A stretch of DNA of 30,736 nucleotides, from the NCBI GenBank assembly GCA_021163155.1, contig JAGGXI010000119.1, positions 1 to 30,736 on the forward strand, in the 5' to 3' direction. The position numbers were made by a program, and so were the translations under genes. The DNA comes from Candidatus Aerophobota bacterium. Lineage in GTDB: Bacteria; Aerophobota; Aerophobia; Aerophobales; JAGGXI01. Under the pieces are notes generated by a model, which had not been told where the DNA came from, ran no database searches, and saw nothing but the letters and a program-made list of their open reading frames with translations. How positions within the stretch are numbered: the stretch's first letter is position 1; each line of letters starts with the position of its first letter. Shown piece by piece: positions 1-7,836 of this stretch.

Positions 1-1845
1 GCCAGAAAGGCGACTGAGGAAAAATTGGCCAAGCGCACGGCAGCAAAAAAACAACAACTGGTAGAAAGATTGGCTGCCGCTGCCAATCAGCTGGCGACCG
101 GTGTTCAGGAGGCATCATCAGCTGCTCAGGAACTTATGAGCACGATGGAGCAGATCTCCTCCGGGGCCCAAGAAGCTTCTGCTAATACTCAGGAAAGTCA
201 AGCAGCTGTTACCCAGGTTGATAAGGGAGTACAAATAGCATCTCAAAATGCCCAAGCTTCACTGGACGCCATCAATAAACTGCAGGCTATGGTAAGGGAG
301 ATGTCTCAGGATATTGAGGTTTTAATTGAAGGAGTAAACAAATCTGCCGAGATGAACGTGCAATCTGCTGAGATGGGGGTAGAACTTGAAAAACAGGCAG
401 CCGAAGTGGGAGAGATAGTTCAAACGGTGGTTGGAATCGCTGACCAGACCAATCTTTTAGCTCTTAATGCAGCGATTGAGGCAGCTCGTGCCGGAGAACA
501 TGGTAGAGGTTTTGCCGTGGTAGCCGATGAGGTCAGGAATTTAGCAGAAACCTCAGAGGCCTCGGCTGGAAACATAAGAGAGCTGGTAGAGCACATTCAA
601 AATGAGGTTAAGAAGATAGTTGAGGATATCAGAAAATCGGGAGAAGATGCTCGTGCTCAGGTGGAGAAGGGGAAAAAGATCACCGATACCTTAGCAATCA
701 TAGAAAAAGATATGGTTGAAGTTCAACAGGGAAGTAAAGAAGTAAATGATTTATCTTCCAGGCAAGCTGCTGCAGTAGAGCAGTTTTCTAAGGGGACCGA
801 GCAGATTGCCTCCACTGCCGAAGAGGCCTCATCAGCTTCTGAGGAGGCAAGTAAATCAACTCAAGAGCAAGCAAAAGCTCTGGAAGAGATAAGGAAGACC
901 ACTGAGGACTTAGCTCAGATGGCTGATGAGATCAGAACCTACAATGTTACCGATAAGGCAGCTGAGGAACTCGCTGCTGCCGCTGAAGAGCTATCCGCCA
1001 CCATCCAGGAGGCTAACAGTGCATCCCAACAGATAATGTCCGCCATCGAACAGATAGCCTCAGGTGCCGAAGAGCAAGGGGCAGCCACTGAGGAATCAGC
1101 TTCCAATGCTCAGGAAGTCCAGAAAACAGCTGAGGAAATTTCTCAAAAGGCAGGAGCTTCCTTAGAGAAAGTCATTGCTCAGCAAAAGCTCCTTCAAGAG
1201 AACAGAAAAGCTCTTGAAGAGCTCATTCAGGCAATATCCGATGCAGCCGAAGTTAATTTGACATCGGCGAAGAATGTTCGCAATTTAGAAGTAAGAGCAA
1301 AGGAAATTGACAAGATCGTCGATGCCATCGCCAATGTAACCATTCAAACCAATATGCTGGCAGTAAACGGTGCTATTGAGGCGGCCGGGGCCGGAGAGCA
1401 TGGAAAGGGTTTTGCCGTAGTAGCCTCGGATATCCGTAACCTGGCCAATGAGTCAGCGGAAAATGCTGATAAAATTAAGGATTCAGTTCGAAGGATTCAA
1501 GAGCGAATTGCCCGTGTGGCACAGGATACAGAGGAGGTTGGAGCAACAGCTCGGGGAGAAGTAGAACATGCTAAAAAAACTACAGAGGCTTTAGGTAAAG
1601 TGGCACAGGAGATAGCCGGTGTCCAGCAAAGAATGGAAGAAATAAAGGGTGCGGCTGGTGAGAGTCTAAAGGCTATTGAGCAGGCAGGAAAGGGAGTAGA
1701 TCAAATTGCCGCAGCCGCCCAGGAGACTTCTTCTGCTGCCCAGGAGGCATCCTCTGCTACCCAGGAGCAGGCCAAAGGAATGGCAGAGCTTGCCACAGCT
1801 GTAGAGGAGATATCTGCCCTGGCAGATGAGTTGCAGAATATTTAG
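1..1845 (+). CDS. Methyl-accepting chemotaxis protein with two tandem signalling domains (5'-partial)
   Basis: The frame is open from base 1, so the N-terminus lies outside the window; the TTG at 25 is probably internal. The visible part is almost entirely helical, Ala/Glu/Gln-rich coiled coil with no membrane segment. It contains two copies of the chemoreceptor hairpin. The first has the canonical tip ([18 protein letters not shown], around nt 442-495), followed by [16 protein letters not shown]. The second, about 300 residues later (around nt 1345-1398), reads [18 protein letters not shown], so the highly conserved Arg of EAARAGE is Gly (codon 1387-1389). Receptor tips bind CheW and CheA, so this protein could present two array contacts. 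There is no C-terminal NWETF-type CheR tether. It is followed by a repeat and a triple CheW gene. The family call is certain; the input sensed is unknown because the sensor part is missing. Confidence 0.95.
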   Translation, partial: ARKATEEKLAKRTAAKKQQLVERLAAAANQLATGVQEASSAAQELMSTMEQISSGAQEASANTQESQAAVTQVDKGVQIASQNAQASLDAINKLQAMVREMSQDIEVLIEGVNKSAEMNVQSAEMGVELEKQAAEVGEIVQTVVGIADQTNLLALNAAIEAARAGEHGRGFAVVADEVRNLAETSEASAGNIRELVEHIQNEVKKIVEDIRKSGEDARAQVEKGKKITDTLAIIEKDMVEVQQGSKEVNDLSSRQAAAVEQFSKGTEQIASTAEEASSASEEASKSTQEQAKALEEIRKTTEDLAQMADEIRTYNVTDKAAEELAAAAEELSATIQEANSASQQIMSAIEQIASGAEEQGAATEESASNAQEVQKTAEEISQKAGASLEKVIAQQKLLQENRKALEELIQAISDAAEVNLTSAKNVRNLEVRAKEIDKIVDAIANVTIQTNMLAVNGAIEAAGAGEHGKGFAVVASDIRNLANESAENADKIKDSVRRIQERIARVAQDTEEVGATARGEVEHAKKTTEALGKVAQEIAGVQQRMEEIKGAAGESLKAIEQAGKGVDQIAAAAQETSSAAQEASSATQEQAKGMAELATAVEEISALADELQNI

Positions 1846-1899
1846 GAGTAAAAAGTGAGTGAAAGAGGGAGGCTAAAGCTTCCCCCTACCCGATCAAGA

Positions 1900-1991
1900 G
1901 GTAGCTGCAACCTTTACCCTGTTTAAATAGTAGTGACATTTAACAGGGTTTAGGTTGCGTTGTTTTACGCAGGCTGAAGCCTGCGGCTACC
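1900..1991. repeat. Compound REP/BIME-like element, 92 bp
   Basis: The element is bounded by GGTAG and CTACC. It contains a hairpin CAACCT...AGGTTG enclosing a second hairpin at 1916-1949 (ACCCTGTT...AACAGGGT, loop AGTAGTGAC), followed by the palindrome CGCAGGCTGAAGCCTGCG. It lies between the receptor gene and the cheW gene. An almost identical copy lies in inverted orientation at 7720-7811, with only three mismatches by eye. Confidence 0.9.
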
Positions 1992-2016
1992 GGGCAAAGC
2001 AAAAAAGGAGGTTAGT

Positions 2017-3657
2017 GTGGCTGCAAATACTGAACACCAATTGGTGGGTTTCAATTTAGAGGAGGAGAAATTTGGGGTGGACATAATGGACGTCCAGGAG
2101 ATAATAAAGATACCCGAGATTACCAGGGTTCCCAAAGCCCCATCCTTTGTAGAAGGAGTGATAAATTTAAGGGGGCAGGTTTTACCGGTGATTGATTGCC
2201 GTAAGCGGTTCGACTTAGATTCCAGGGAACGGGTGGATTCTAATCGCATCATCGTGATAAACATTGAAGGCAAAACAATGGGGATAATTGTGGATTCCGT
2301 ATCTGAGGTCTTGCGTCTGCCGGATGAGGCTGTTGAGCCACCTCCACCTATTATTACTGGTGTAGATGCTGAGTATTTAGACGGAATAGGCAAAATGGAG
2401 GATGGTAAATATCTAATTAGCCTCCTTAATTTAAAAAAATTTTTAAATGTTGAGGAAATGGGAAACTTCTCGGAGGATTTCAGTTCCAACGTTAATCAGA
2501 AAAATGATGAAGCTAATGAAATTAAGACAGAGGGAATTTCTTCTAATGAAGTTCAATTGGTGGGTTTTAAATTAAGTGAAGAGGAGTATGCAGTGGGTGT
2601 TTCAGAAGTACAGGAAATTATCCGGGTACCCGAGATTACCAGGATTCCCAAAGCTCCACCCTCTATAGAAGGGGTGATAAATTTAAGAGATAAGGTCTTG
2701 CCCATTCTCTCATTGCGTAAGAAATTTGACCTGAAGAATATTGAGAAGACGGATTCCCTTAGAATTATAGTGGTAAACGCGGGTGAGGTATCTATGGGAA
2801 TGATTGTTGACTCCGTCTCCGAGGTTCTGCGTCTATCTAAGGATACTATTGGGCCACCACCGCCTATTACCTCCGGCATTGATGCACAATACCTTAAGGG
2901 AATAGGGAAATTAGAAGAGGGGAAAAGGCTGCTTCTTCTTTTAGACCTGGTTAAGCTTCTAACCGCTTCGGAAAGGAAAAAACTTTCCAAATTAGGACAA
3001 GTTAATGAGAAAAACCTTAAAAATACAGAAGGGGGTGAAAGAAAAATGGCCGAAGAAGAACAATTGGTGAGCTTTAAAATTGAAAATGAGGAATTTGGAG
3101 TGGGGATTGAGGAGGTGCAGGAAATTATAAGGCTGCCGGAGATCACCAGGGTTCCCAAGGCTCCATCCTTTGTAGAGGGAGTGATAAACTTAAGGGGCAA
3201 TGTCCTTCCGGTAATTGATTTGCGAAAGCGTTTTGACCTGGAGGCTACCAAAAAGACGAATGCCACCAGAATTGTGGTGGTAAATGTGGATGATAAAACC
3301 ACGGGCATCATCGTTGACTCCGTCTCCGAGGTTCTGCGTTTGTCTAAGGACGCCGTTGAACCGCCGCCACCTATCGTGGCAGGAATTGAGGCTAAATATC
3401 TGCGGGGTATAGGTAAACTCAACGACGGCAAGAGGCTTATCGTCTTGCTCGACTTAAATGAGGTCCTCACAGTCAAAGAGAAAGAGGAATTGGCTCGGAT
3501 GGAGCTTAAAAAAAGTCAAGAGGCTGTTAAGAAACACGTTGAGCTGAAAACAGATGAGTCTAAAGAGATAGATAAGCCAGAGCCTGTTGAGGAGCCTGTG
3601 AAGTTGGAAAGCGCCAAACCCAGGGAGGTAGACCAACCAAAACCTGTTGAAAAGTGA
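2017..3657 (+). CDS. cheW: CheW-like adaptor with three CheW domains
   Basis: CheW couples chemoreceptors to the kinase CheA. Most CheW proteins are one domain of about 150 residues; this 546-residue protein has three, at about 6-146, 178-318 and 345-487. Each copy carries the VPKAP, EGVINLR and VDSVSEVLRL motifs. Domains 1 and 3 keep NLRG (50-53, 391-394); domain 2 has NLRD (222-225) and LPILSLR in place of LPVID, so it is the most diverged. The last 60 residues are a Pro/Glu/Lys-rich tail. The GTG start at 2017 is chosen because GGAGG lies 5 bases upstream (2007-2011). An internal ATG at 3046 (residue 344), just before domain 3, has GGGGGTGA at 3031-3038 and could start a free single-domain CheW. 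The stop codon sits at the edge of a GTGAGA-type heptamer repeat. Confidence 0.95.
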   Translation: MAANTEHQLVGFNLEEEKFGVDIMDVQEIIKIPEITRVPKAPSFVEGVINLRGQVLPVIDCRKRFDLDSRERVDSNRIIVINIEGKTMGIIVDSVSEVLRLPDEAVEPPPPIITGVDAEYLDGIGKMEDGKYLISLLNLKKFLNVEEMGNFSEDFSSNVNQKNDEANEIKTEGISSNEVQLVGFKLSEEEYAVGVSEVQEIIRVPEITRIPKAPPSIEGVINLRDKVLPILSLRKKFDLKNIEKTDSLRIIVVNAGEVSMGMIVDSVSEVLRLSKDTIGPPPPITSGIDAQYLKGIGKLEEGKRLLLLLDLVKLLTASERKKLSKLGQVNEKNLKNTEGGERKMAEEEQLVSFKIENEEFGVGIEEVQEIIRLPEITRVPKAPSFVEGVINLRGNVLPVIDLRKRFDLEATKKTNATRIVVVNVDDKTTGIIVDSVSEVLRLSKDAVEPPPPIVAGIEAKYLRGIGKLNDGKRLIVLLDLNEVLTVKEKEELARMELKKSQEAVKKHVELKTDESKEIDKPEPVEEPVKLESAKPREVDQPKPVEK

Positions 3658-3683
3658 GAAGTAAGAAGACAAGGAAACCTGAA

Positions 3684-3833
3684 GGTAGCCGCAACCTTTA
3701 GGTTGCGTATCTTCCCGCAGGCTGAAGCCTGCGACTACCGGTTGCGCAAAAGCGCAGACAGGAGTGCAGTAGCTTGCTACTGCTTATCTTAACATCAGCA
3801 AGCTGATGTACTCCAATAAAGCCTGCGGCTACC
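3684..3833. repeat. REP/BIME-like cluster with several palindromes
   Basis: GGTAG at 3684 is followed by the hairpin GCAACCTTTAGGTTGC and then CGCAGGCTGAAGCCTGCG, ending in CTACC at 3739. Two further palindromes follow: GCAGTAGCTTGCTACTGC (3766-3783) and ACATCAGCAAGCTGATGT (3792-3809). The block closes with GCGGCTACC at 3833. It fills the gap between the cheW and parA-like genes. Confidence 0.85.
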
Positions 3834-3869
3834 AACTTAAACCTTAAAATTCTCGGGAGATAAATCTAT

Positions 3870-4652
3870 ATGTCATCAACTCAGGTAAGGGTTATTGCTA
3901 TCGCCAATCCAAAAGGAGGATGCGGAAAGACCACCACTACGATAAACTTAGGTGCCTTTCTTGCCGATATGAATAAAAAGGTTCTCTTGATAGACCTGGA
4001 CCCCCAATGCAATGCAAGTATTGGACTCGGAATTAAACCTCATCTGCTTGATCTCTCAGCATATGATCTCTTCAATGACACTGAAAGTCAAGTTAGTGAG
4101 GTAATTTACCCGACAAATCTATCAAATTTATCAATTGTCCCGGCTAAAGCCTCTCTCGCTGATATAGAAAGTAAGATAAGAACACAAAAAGGAGGGGGGC
4201 TTATTTTGAAAAGAAAACTCGAGCCCATAGTTTTAAAATATGACTACATTCTCTTAGACTGCAATCCATCATTGGGGGTCCTCACCTTAAATGCCCTCGT
4301 CTGCTCTGACGGGGTCATCATTCCAGTGCAAACTCAATTTTATGCCCTCAGGGGACTGACTCAACTGTTAAATCTGATTAATACGGTAAGGAAAAAGGCA
4401 AATCCGGGGTTATCCATGGTAAGAATTCTAGCTACTATGTATGATGTGCGGACCAATCTAAGCCGTTACATCTTTGAGGAGCTTCAGAAGAATTTTAAGA
4501 ACAGACTCTTTAATGCGATAATTCCGGTAAGCACTAAATTGGCTGAAGCTCCCAGCGGTGGTCTTCCCATTAATAAATATGCTCCTGATTCAAGAGGAGC
4601 AATAGCGTATAAGCAATTAGCTAAAGAGGTGATTTCTCTTGAAGAAAAGTAA
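3870..4652 (+). CDS. ParA/Soj-family ATPase in the chemotaxis cluster
   Basis: The 260-residue protein has the deviant Walker A box KGGCGKTT (residues 15-22), the A' motif LIDLDPQ (40-46) and a Walker B ending ILLD (127-130), followed by CNPSLG where the family usually has CPPSLG. This is the ParA/MinD-type dimerising ATPase fold. There is no ParB gene or parS-like site beside it, and it sits among chemotaxis genes. The best analogy is therefore the ParC/PpfA-type ATPases that position chemosensory arrays. That role is inferred from context. GGGAG at 3855-3859 precedes the ATG. Its 3' end overlaps the next gene by 14 bases, so the two are probably translationally coupled. Confidence 0.92.
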   Translation: MSSTQVRVIAIANPKGGCGKTTTTINLGAFLADMNKKVLLIDLDPQCNASIGLGIKPHLLDLSAYDLFNDTESQVSEVIYPTNLSNLSIVPAKASLADIESKIRTQKGGGLILKRKLEPIVLKYDYILLDCNPSLGVLTLNALVCSDGVIIPVQTQFYALRGLTQLLNLINTVRKKANPGLSMVRILATMYDVRTNLSRYIFEELQKNFKNRLFNAIIPVSTKLAEAPSGGLPINKYAPDSRGAIAYKQLAKEVISLEEK

Positions 4653-5124
4653 GCCTCTAATAATAAAATTGGACGCTATAATCAAAGATACAGAAAGTGA
4701 GAGTAAGGTAATAAGGGAGGACTCTATTTTAAATAATCTCCTTTCAATTGAGAATTCTGTACTCAAATATAACCAAATTGGTTTAAATTATTATAATAGA
4801 GGAAAGTATGATAAGGCGATAGAAAGCTTTCAAAAAGCCCTTCATTCAGAGGGAGAAAGCGCTTCTATTCACTATAACCTTGGTTTAGCCTATCAGGCAA
4901 AGGGGCTTTTGGATGAAGCAGCAAAGGAATATAAAAGGTCACTTGAGCTTAATCCCTCAGATGCAGAGGCACATAATAATTTGGGGATAATTTATCATAG
5001 CCTGGACCAGGACAATAAAGCAATTGCAGAATTCAGAGAGGCGATCAGGATAGATCCTGAGTTTGAGTTAGCGAAGAGAAATTTAGAGAGAGTAACTCGG
5101 AAAGACGGTAGCCGCAACCTTTAG
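4639..5124 (+). CDS. Small TPR-repeat protein
   Basis: This 161-residue protein carries about three tetratricopeptide repeats from residue 40 to 145, with typical signatures such as YDKAIESFQKAL and HYNLGLAYQAKGLLDEA. TPRs bind proteins, so an adaptor role with the preceding ParA-like ATPase or the chemosensory array is plausible but unproven. The TTG start at 4639 lies inside the end of the ParA gene and has GAGGTGA at 4626-4632. The last codons (GSRNL) and the TAG stop are supplied by a REP-like element that begins at 5107, so the original C-terminus was probably different. No signal peptide or membrane segment is seen. Confidence 0.85.
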   Translation: MKKSKPLIIKLDAIIKDTESESKVIREDSILNNLLSIENSVLKYNQIGLNYYNRGKYDKAIESFQKALHSEGESASIHYNLGLAYQAKGLLDEAAKEYKRSLELNPSDAEAHNNLGIIYHSLDQDNKAIAEFREAIRIDPEFELAKRNLERVTRKDGSRNL

Positions 5125-5162
5125 GTTGCGTTCATCTGCGCAGGCTGAAGCCTGCGGCTACC
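5107..5162. repeat. REP/BIME-like double hairpin overlapping the end of the TPR gene
   Basis: GGTAG, the hairpin GCAACCTTTAGGTTGC, a spacer, CGCAGGCTGAAGCCTGCG and then CTACC. It overlaps the last 18 bases of the TPR gene and supplies its stop. It also adds a false in-frame extension (from 5126) to the following cheR frame. Confidence 0.9.
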
Positions 5163-5188
5163 AAAAGAAAATTAACAAGGAAATTTTT

Positions 5189-5980
5189 ATGGATTCTGAT
5201 TACGAATACTTCAAGAAGAAAATCTTAAAAAAGAGCGGCGTTGATTTAAATGCTTATAAAACCCGTCAGATGCAAAGGCGAATAATTACATTGAGTGCAA
5301 AATTAGGATGCAAGAGCCTCAGGCAATACTATCGTTTTCTTGAAAAGAACCAAAAAAGATACGAGGAGTTTCTGGAGTACATCACCATAAATTTTTCTGA
5401 GTTTTTCCGCGACCCTGAAAGGTTCAAGGAATTAGAGGGCAAGATATTTCCAGAGATTTTAAGAAAAACACCCAATCCCAGAATATGGAGCGCCGGCTGC
5501 GCTACCGGAGAGGAGGCATATTCTTTGGCCATCATCCTTTACGAGAAATCTCCTCAAAGCATCAATAGAATCCTGGCCACGGATATAGATAAAGGTGCCT
5601 TAAAAAAGGCCAAAATTGGCCTTTACGATGAGAATCATATAAGAAATGTAGGAAAAGAGAGGCTAAGAAAATACTTTTTAAAGATAGGTGAAAATTATAA
5701 AATATGGGATGAGATTAAAAAGAGGGTAAAATTCAAGGAAATTGACCTATTAAAGGATGATTTTCCTCAGGGCTTTTTTCATCTCATCGTTTGCCGGAAT
5801 GTAATTATTTATTTTGAAAACAGTGCTAAAGAAATGTTAATGGATAAATTTCGTCTTGCCTTAAAAAAAGGCGGTTTCTTCTTTTGCGGTGGTACGGAGA
5901 GGCTCTTTGACCTGGATAGAATGGGTTTTGAATGTGTAGGGACCTGTCTATATAGGAAAATACAAGAAATGGGAGGCTAA
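5189..5980 (+). CDS. cheR: CheR chemoreceptor glutamate methyltransferase (first copy)
   Basis: CheR transfers methyl groups from S-adenosylmethionine to glutamates on chemoreceptors. The protein has the N-terminal all-alpha domain (about 1-75), the ITINFSEFFRD signature (65-75) and the SAM-binding motif WSAGCATGEEAYSLA (100-114), followed by ATDID and the VCRNVIIYF segment. The ATG at 5189 (263 residues) is preferred because AACAAGG lies at 5174-5180. The frame is open back to 5126, but those codons come from the repeat element and are not CheR-like. It is one of two CheR genes here; the other starts at 8944. Specificity for different receptors or assemblies is likely but not shown by the sequence. 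Confidence 0.95.
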   Translation: MDSDYEYFKKKILKKSGVDLNAYKTRQMQRRIITLSAKLGCKSLRQYYRFLEKNQKRYEEFLEYITINFSEFFRDPERFKELEGKIFPEILRKTPNPRIWSAGCATGEEAYSLAIILYEKSPQSINRILATDIDKGALKKAKIGLYDENHIRNVGKERLRKYFLKIGENYKIWDEIKKRVKFKEIDLLKDDFPQGFFHLIVCRNVIIYFENSAKEMLMDKFRLALKKGGFFFCGGTERLFDLDRMGFECVGTCLYRKIQEMGG

Positions 5981-6108
5981 GTTACCCCCACCTTTATCCT
6001 TCCCCGTAGAGGGGAAGGAGGGATGGAAAGACAAGATTAATGGCGAGGCGGTGGCTTTAACCGCCGTATAGAGAGTGAGACGTAAAAAATGAGAGGCAAA
6101 CAAAAAAA
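5981..6108. repeat. Intergenic hairpins and heptamer repeat between cheR and cheD
   Basis: Contains the hairpin CCTTCCCC-gtaga-GGGGAAGG (5998-6018), a second inverted repeat GGCGGT...ACCGCC (6047-6065) and a short GTGAGACGTAAAAAATGAGAGG stretch of the degenerate 7-bp repeat. The first hairpin has no U-run, so it is not a convincing intrinsic terminator. GAGAGG near 6090 may serve as the ribosome binding site for cheD. Confidence 0.6.
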
Positions 6109-6594
6109 ATGAAAAGAACAATTTCGGTGCCTATTGGTGAGTTTAGAATATCTACCGCTCCAGATGTGTTAATTACCCATAACCTTGGTTCCTGTGTGGG
6201 AATTGCCCTTTACGATGCTTTTTCCAAGATTGGTGGATTAGCCCATATAAGCCTACCCAATAGCAAAAACATAAACGGAGAAAGCAAAGCCCCTAAATTC
6301 GCCAACGTTGCCATCTCTTCAATGATTAAGAAAATGGAAAATATAGGAGCAAACCGCATTTATATTATAGCTAAAATTGCTGGAGGAGGAAATATGTTTA
6401 ACTTAAAGAATCTACCTCTTGAAATGGATGTAGGGGCACAAAATGTGCTTGCCGTAAAAAAATATTTAGCCAGGCAAGGCATAAGAATAATAGCGGATGA
6501 TACCTTAGGACATCACCCGCGGACAATGGAATTTGAGCTTGGAACGGGAAAGGTCACCCTCAGGACGAAGATGAAAAGAGAAAAATACCTATGA
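6109..6594 (+). CDS. cheD: CheD chemoreceptor glutamine deamidase
   Basis: CheD deamidates receptor glutamines to glutamates. The 161-residue protein shows the family core: Thr23 and Cys29 in LITHNLGSCVGI and His46 in GGLAHISLP. The spacing Cys-His of 17 and Thr-Cys of 6 matches the Thermotoga CheD catalytic triad as I recall it. In many bacteria CheD is paired with the CheY-P phosphatase CheC, but no CheC is present in this window. The stop overlaps the cheB start in an ATGA arrangement (6591-6594), so CheD and CheB, both receptor-modifying enzymes, are translationally coupled. Confidence 0.95.
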   Translation: MKRTISVPIGEFRISTAPDVLITHNLGSCVGIALYDAFSKIGGLAHISLPNSKNINGESKAPKFANVAISSMIKKMENIGANRIYIIAKIAGGGNMFNLKNLPLEMDVGAQNVLAVKKYLARQGIRIIADDTLGHHPRTMEFELGTGKVTLRTKMKREKYL

Positions 6595-7688
6595 AACACA
6601 ATCGTCTCTATACTTCATCATCACGAATAAAGGTCTTTGTAGTTGATGATTCGGCTTTTATGAGGAAGGCGATAAAGAACATATTGGAATCTGACTCTCG
6701 TATTGAGGTAATCGGCACGGCCAGAAATGGCGAGGATGCCTTAGAAAAGTTAAAGGAGTTATCTCCAGATGTAGTCACCCTGGATATAAGTATGCCCCAT
6801 ATGGATGGTTTGACCGCTCTTCAACACATTATGGCCGAAACCCCCCTACCAGTAGTTATGCTCAGTTCCCTTACTCAGGAGGGAGCGGTGGAAACATTTG
6901 AGGCTCTGGAGTTAGGAGCGGTGGATTTTATCCCCAAGCCATCGGGCACTATCTCCCTGGATATAGATAAACAAAAGAACGAGATAATTACCAAGGTTAA
7001 GGCAGCTGCCTCTGCAAAATTGGGAAATATAAAACCAGCTAAACCAGAAGTTGTTGAGCAACCACCAATGGCTATTTCTAAACGAAAAGTCTATACTGGT
7101 ATATCTGATAAAACAGTAGCCATTGGTGTTTCCACGGGAGGGCCTCAAACTTTGATGAAAATTATTCCCTATCTTCCGGACAACCTATCGGCATCACTTT
7201 TAATAGTTCAGCATATGCCTCCCAGTTTCACCAGTGCCTTTGCAGAGCGACTAAACCAAAATAGCCAGCTCGAGATCAAAGAGGCTGAAGCTGGAGATGT
7301 AGTGGAAAAAGGCAAGGGTTACCTCGCTCCGGGTGATTACCATATGAGCGTGGTTAAAAGAACCCTTGGCAAAGGAACTATCATTAGATTGAGCAAGGAG
7401 CCCTCTAATATTCTTCACAGACCTTCTGTGGATGTGATGATGTCATCGGTAGCGAAGGTTTATGGCAGGAACGCTGTTGGTGTTATCCTGACAGGGATGG
7501 GCAGTGATGGAGCTAAGGCGATGGTTGAACTGAAGAGAAAGGGCGGTAAAACCATAGCCCAGGACGAGGCCTCCTCTATAATTTTTGGTATGCCCAAGGC
7601 GGCTATAGAGATGGGCTGTGTGGATAAGGTGGTCTCCGTAAGGGGAATGGCGCAGGCAATTGTGAGAGCAGTGAAAGGTGAAACGTGA
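6591..7688 (+). CDS. cheB: CheB receptor methylesterase/deamidase
   Basis: This is a full-length, 365-residue CheB. The N-terminal receiver (about 12-120) has the acidic pair Asp19-Asp20, the phosphorylation site Asp65 (VTLDISMP) and Lys116. A linker of about 45 residues leads to the methylesterase domain, with catalytic Ser181 (GVSTGGP), His208 (VQHMPPSFT) and Asp306 (TGMGSDG), plus the HRPSVDV motif. CheA would phosphorylate the receiver and activate the esterase for adaptation. The last residues (KGET) and the stop are already within a GTGAAACGTGAGA-type heptamer repeat. Confidence 0.97.
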   Translation: MKHNRLYTSSSRIKVFVVDDSAFMRKAIKNILESDSRIEVIGTARNGEDALEKLKELSPDVVTLDISMPHMDGLTALQHIMAETPLPVVMLSSLTQEGAVETFEALELGAVDFIPKPSGTISLDIDKQKNEIITKVKAAASAKLGNIKPAKPEVVEQPPMAISKRKVYTGISDKTVAIGVSTGGPQTLMKIIPYLPDNLSASLLIVQHMPPSFTSAFAERLNQNSQLEIKEAEAGDVVEKGKGYLAPGDYHMSVVKRTLGKGTIIRLSKEPSNILHRPSVDVMMSSVAKVYGRNAVGVILTGMGSDGAKAMVELKRKGGKTIAQDEASSIIFGMPKAAIEMGCVDKVVSVRGMAQAIVRAVKGET

Positions 7689-7719
7689 GAAGTGAGAGGT
7701 GAAAAGTAAAAAGTAAACT

Positions 7720-7811
7720 GGTAGGCGCAGGCTTCAGCCTGCGTAAAACAACGCAACCTAAACCCTGTTAAATGTCACTACTATTTAAACAGGGTAAAGA
7801 TTGCGGCTACC
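7720..7811. repeat. Compound REP/BIME-like element, inverted copy of 1900-1991
   Basis: Reading the - strand gives the 1900-1991 element with three differences. It contains CGCAGGCTTCAGCCTGCG, then the nested hairpin at 7762-7795 (ACCCTGTT...AACAGGGT) and ends in CGGCTACC. It is preceded by a heptamer stretch (GTGAGAAGTGAGAGGTGAAA) that starts at the cheB stop codon. Confidence 0.92.
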
Positions 7812-7836
7812 GTAATTATATAAAAGGAAAATCAAA

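Noticed and set aside
2553-3476. Long - strand frame opposite the cheW gene
   Set aside because: It is a shadow of the repeated CheW domains, with no known motifs and low-complexity Ser/Thr-rich translation.
5126-5188. In-frame upstream extension of the first cheR
   Set aside because: These codons come from the REP-like element. The ATG at 5189 has a proper ribosome binding site and starts a normal CheR.
5998-6018. CCTTCCCC/GGGGAAGG hairpin as an intrinsic terminator
   Set aside because: No T-run follows; it resembles a dispersed intergenic hairpin.
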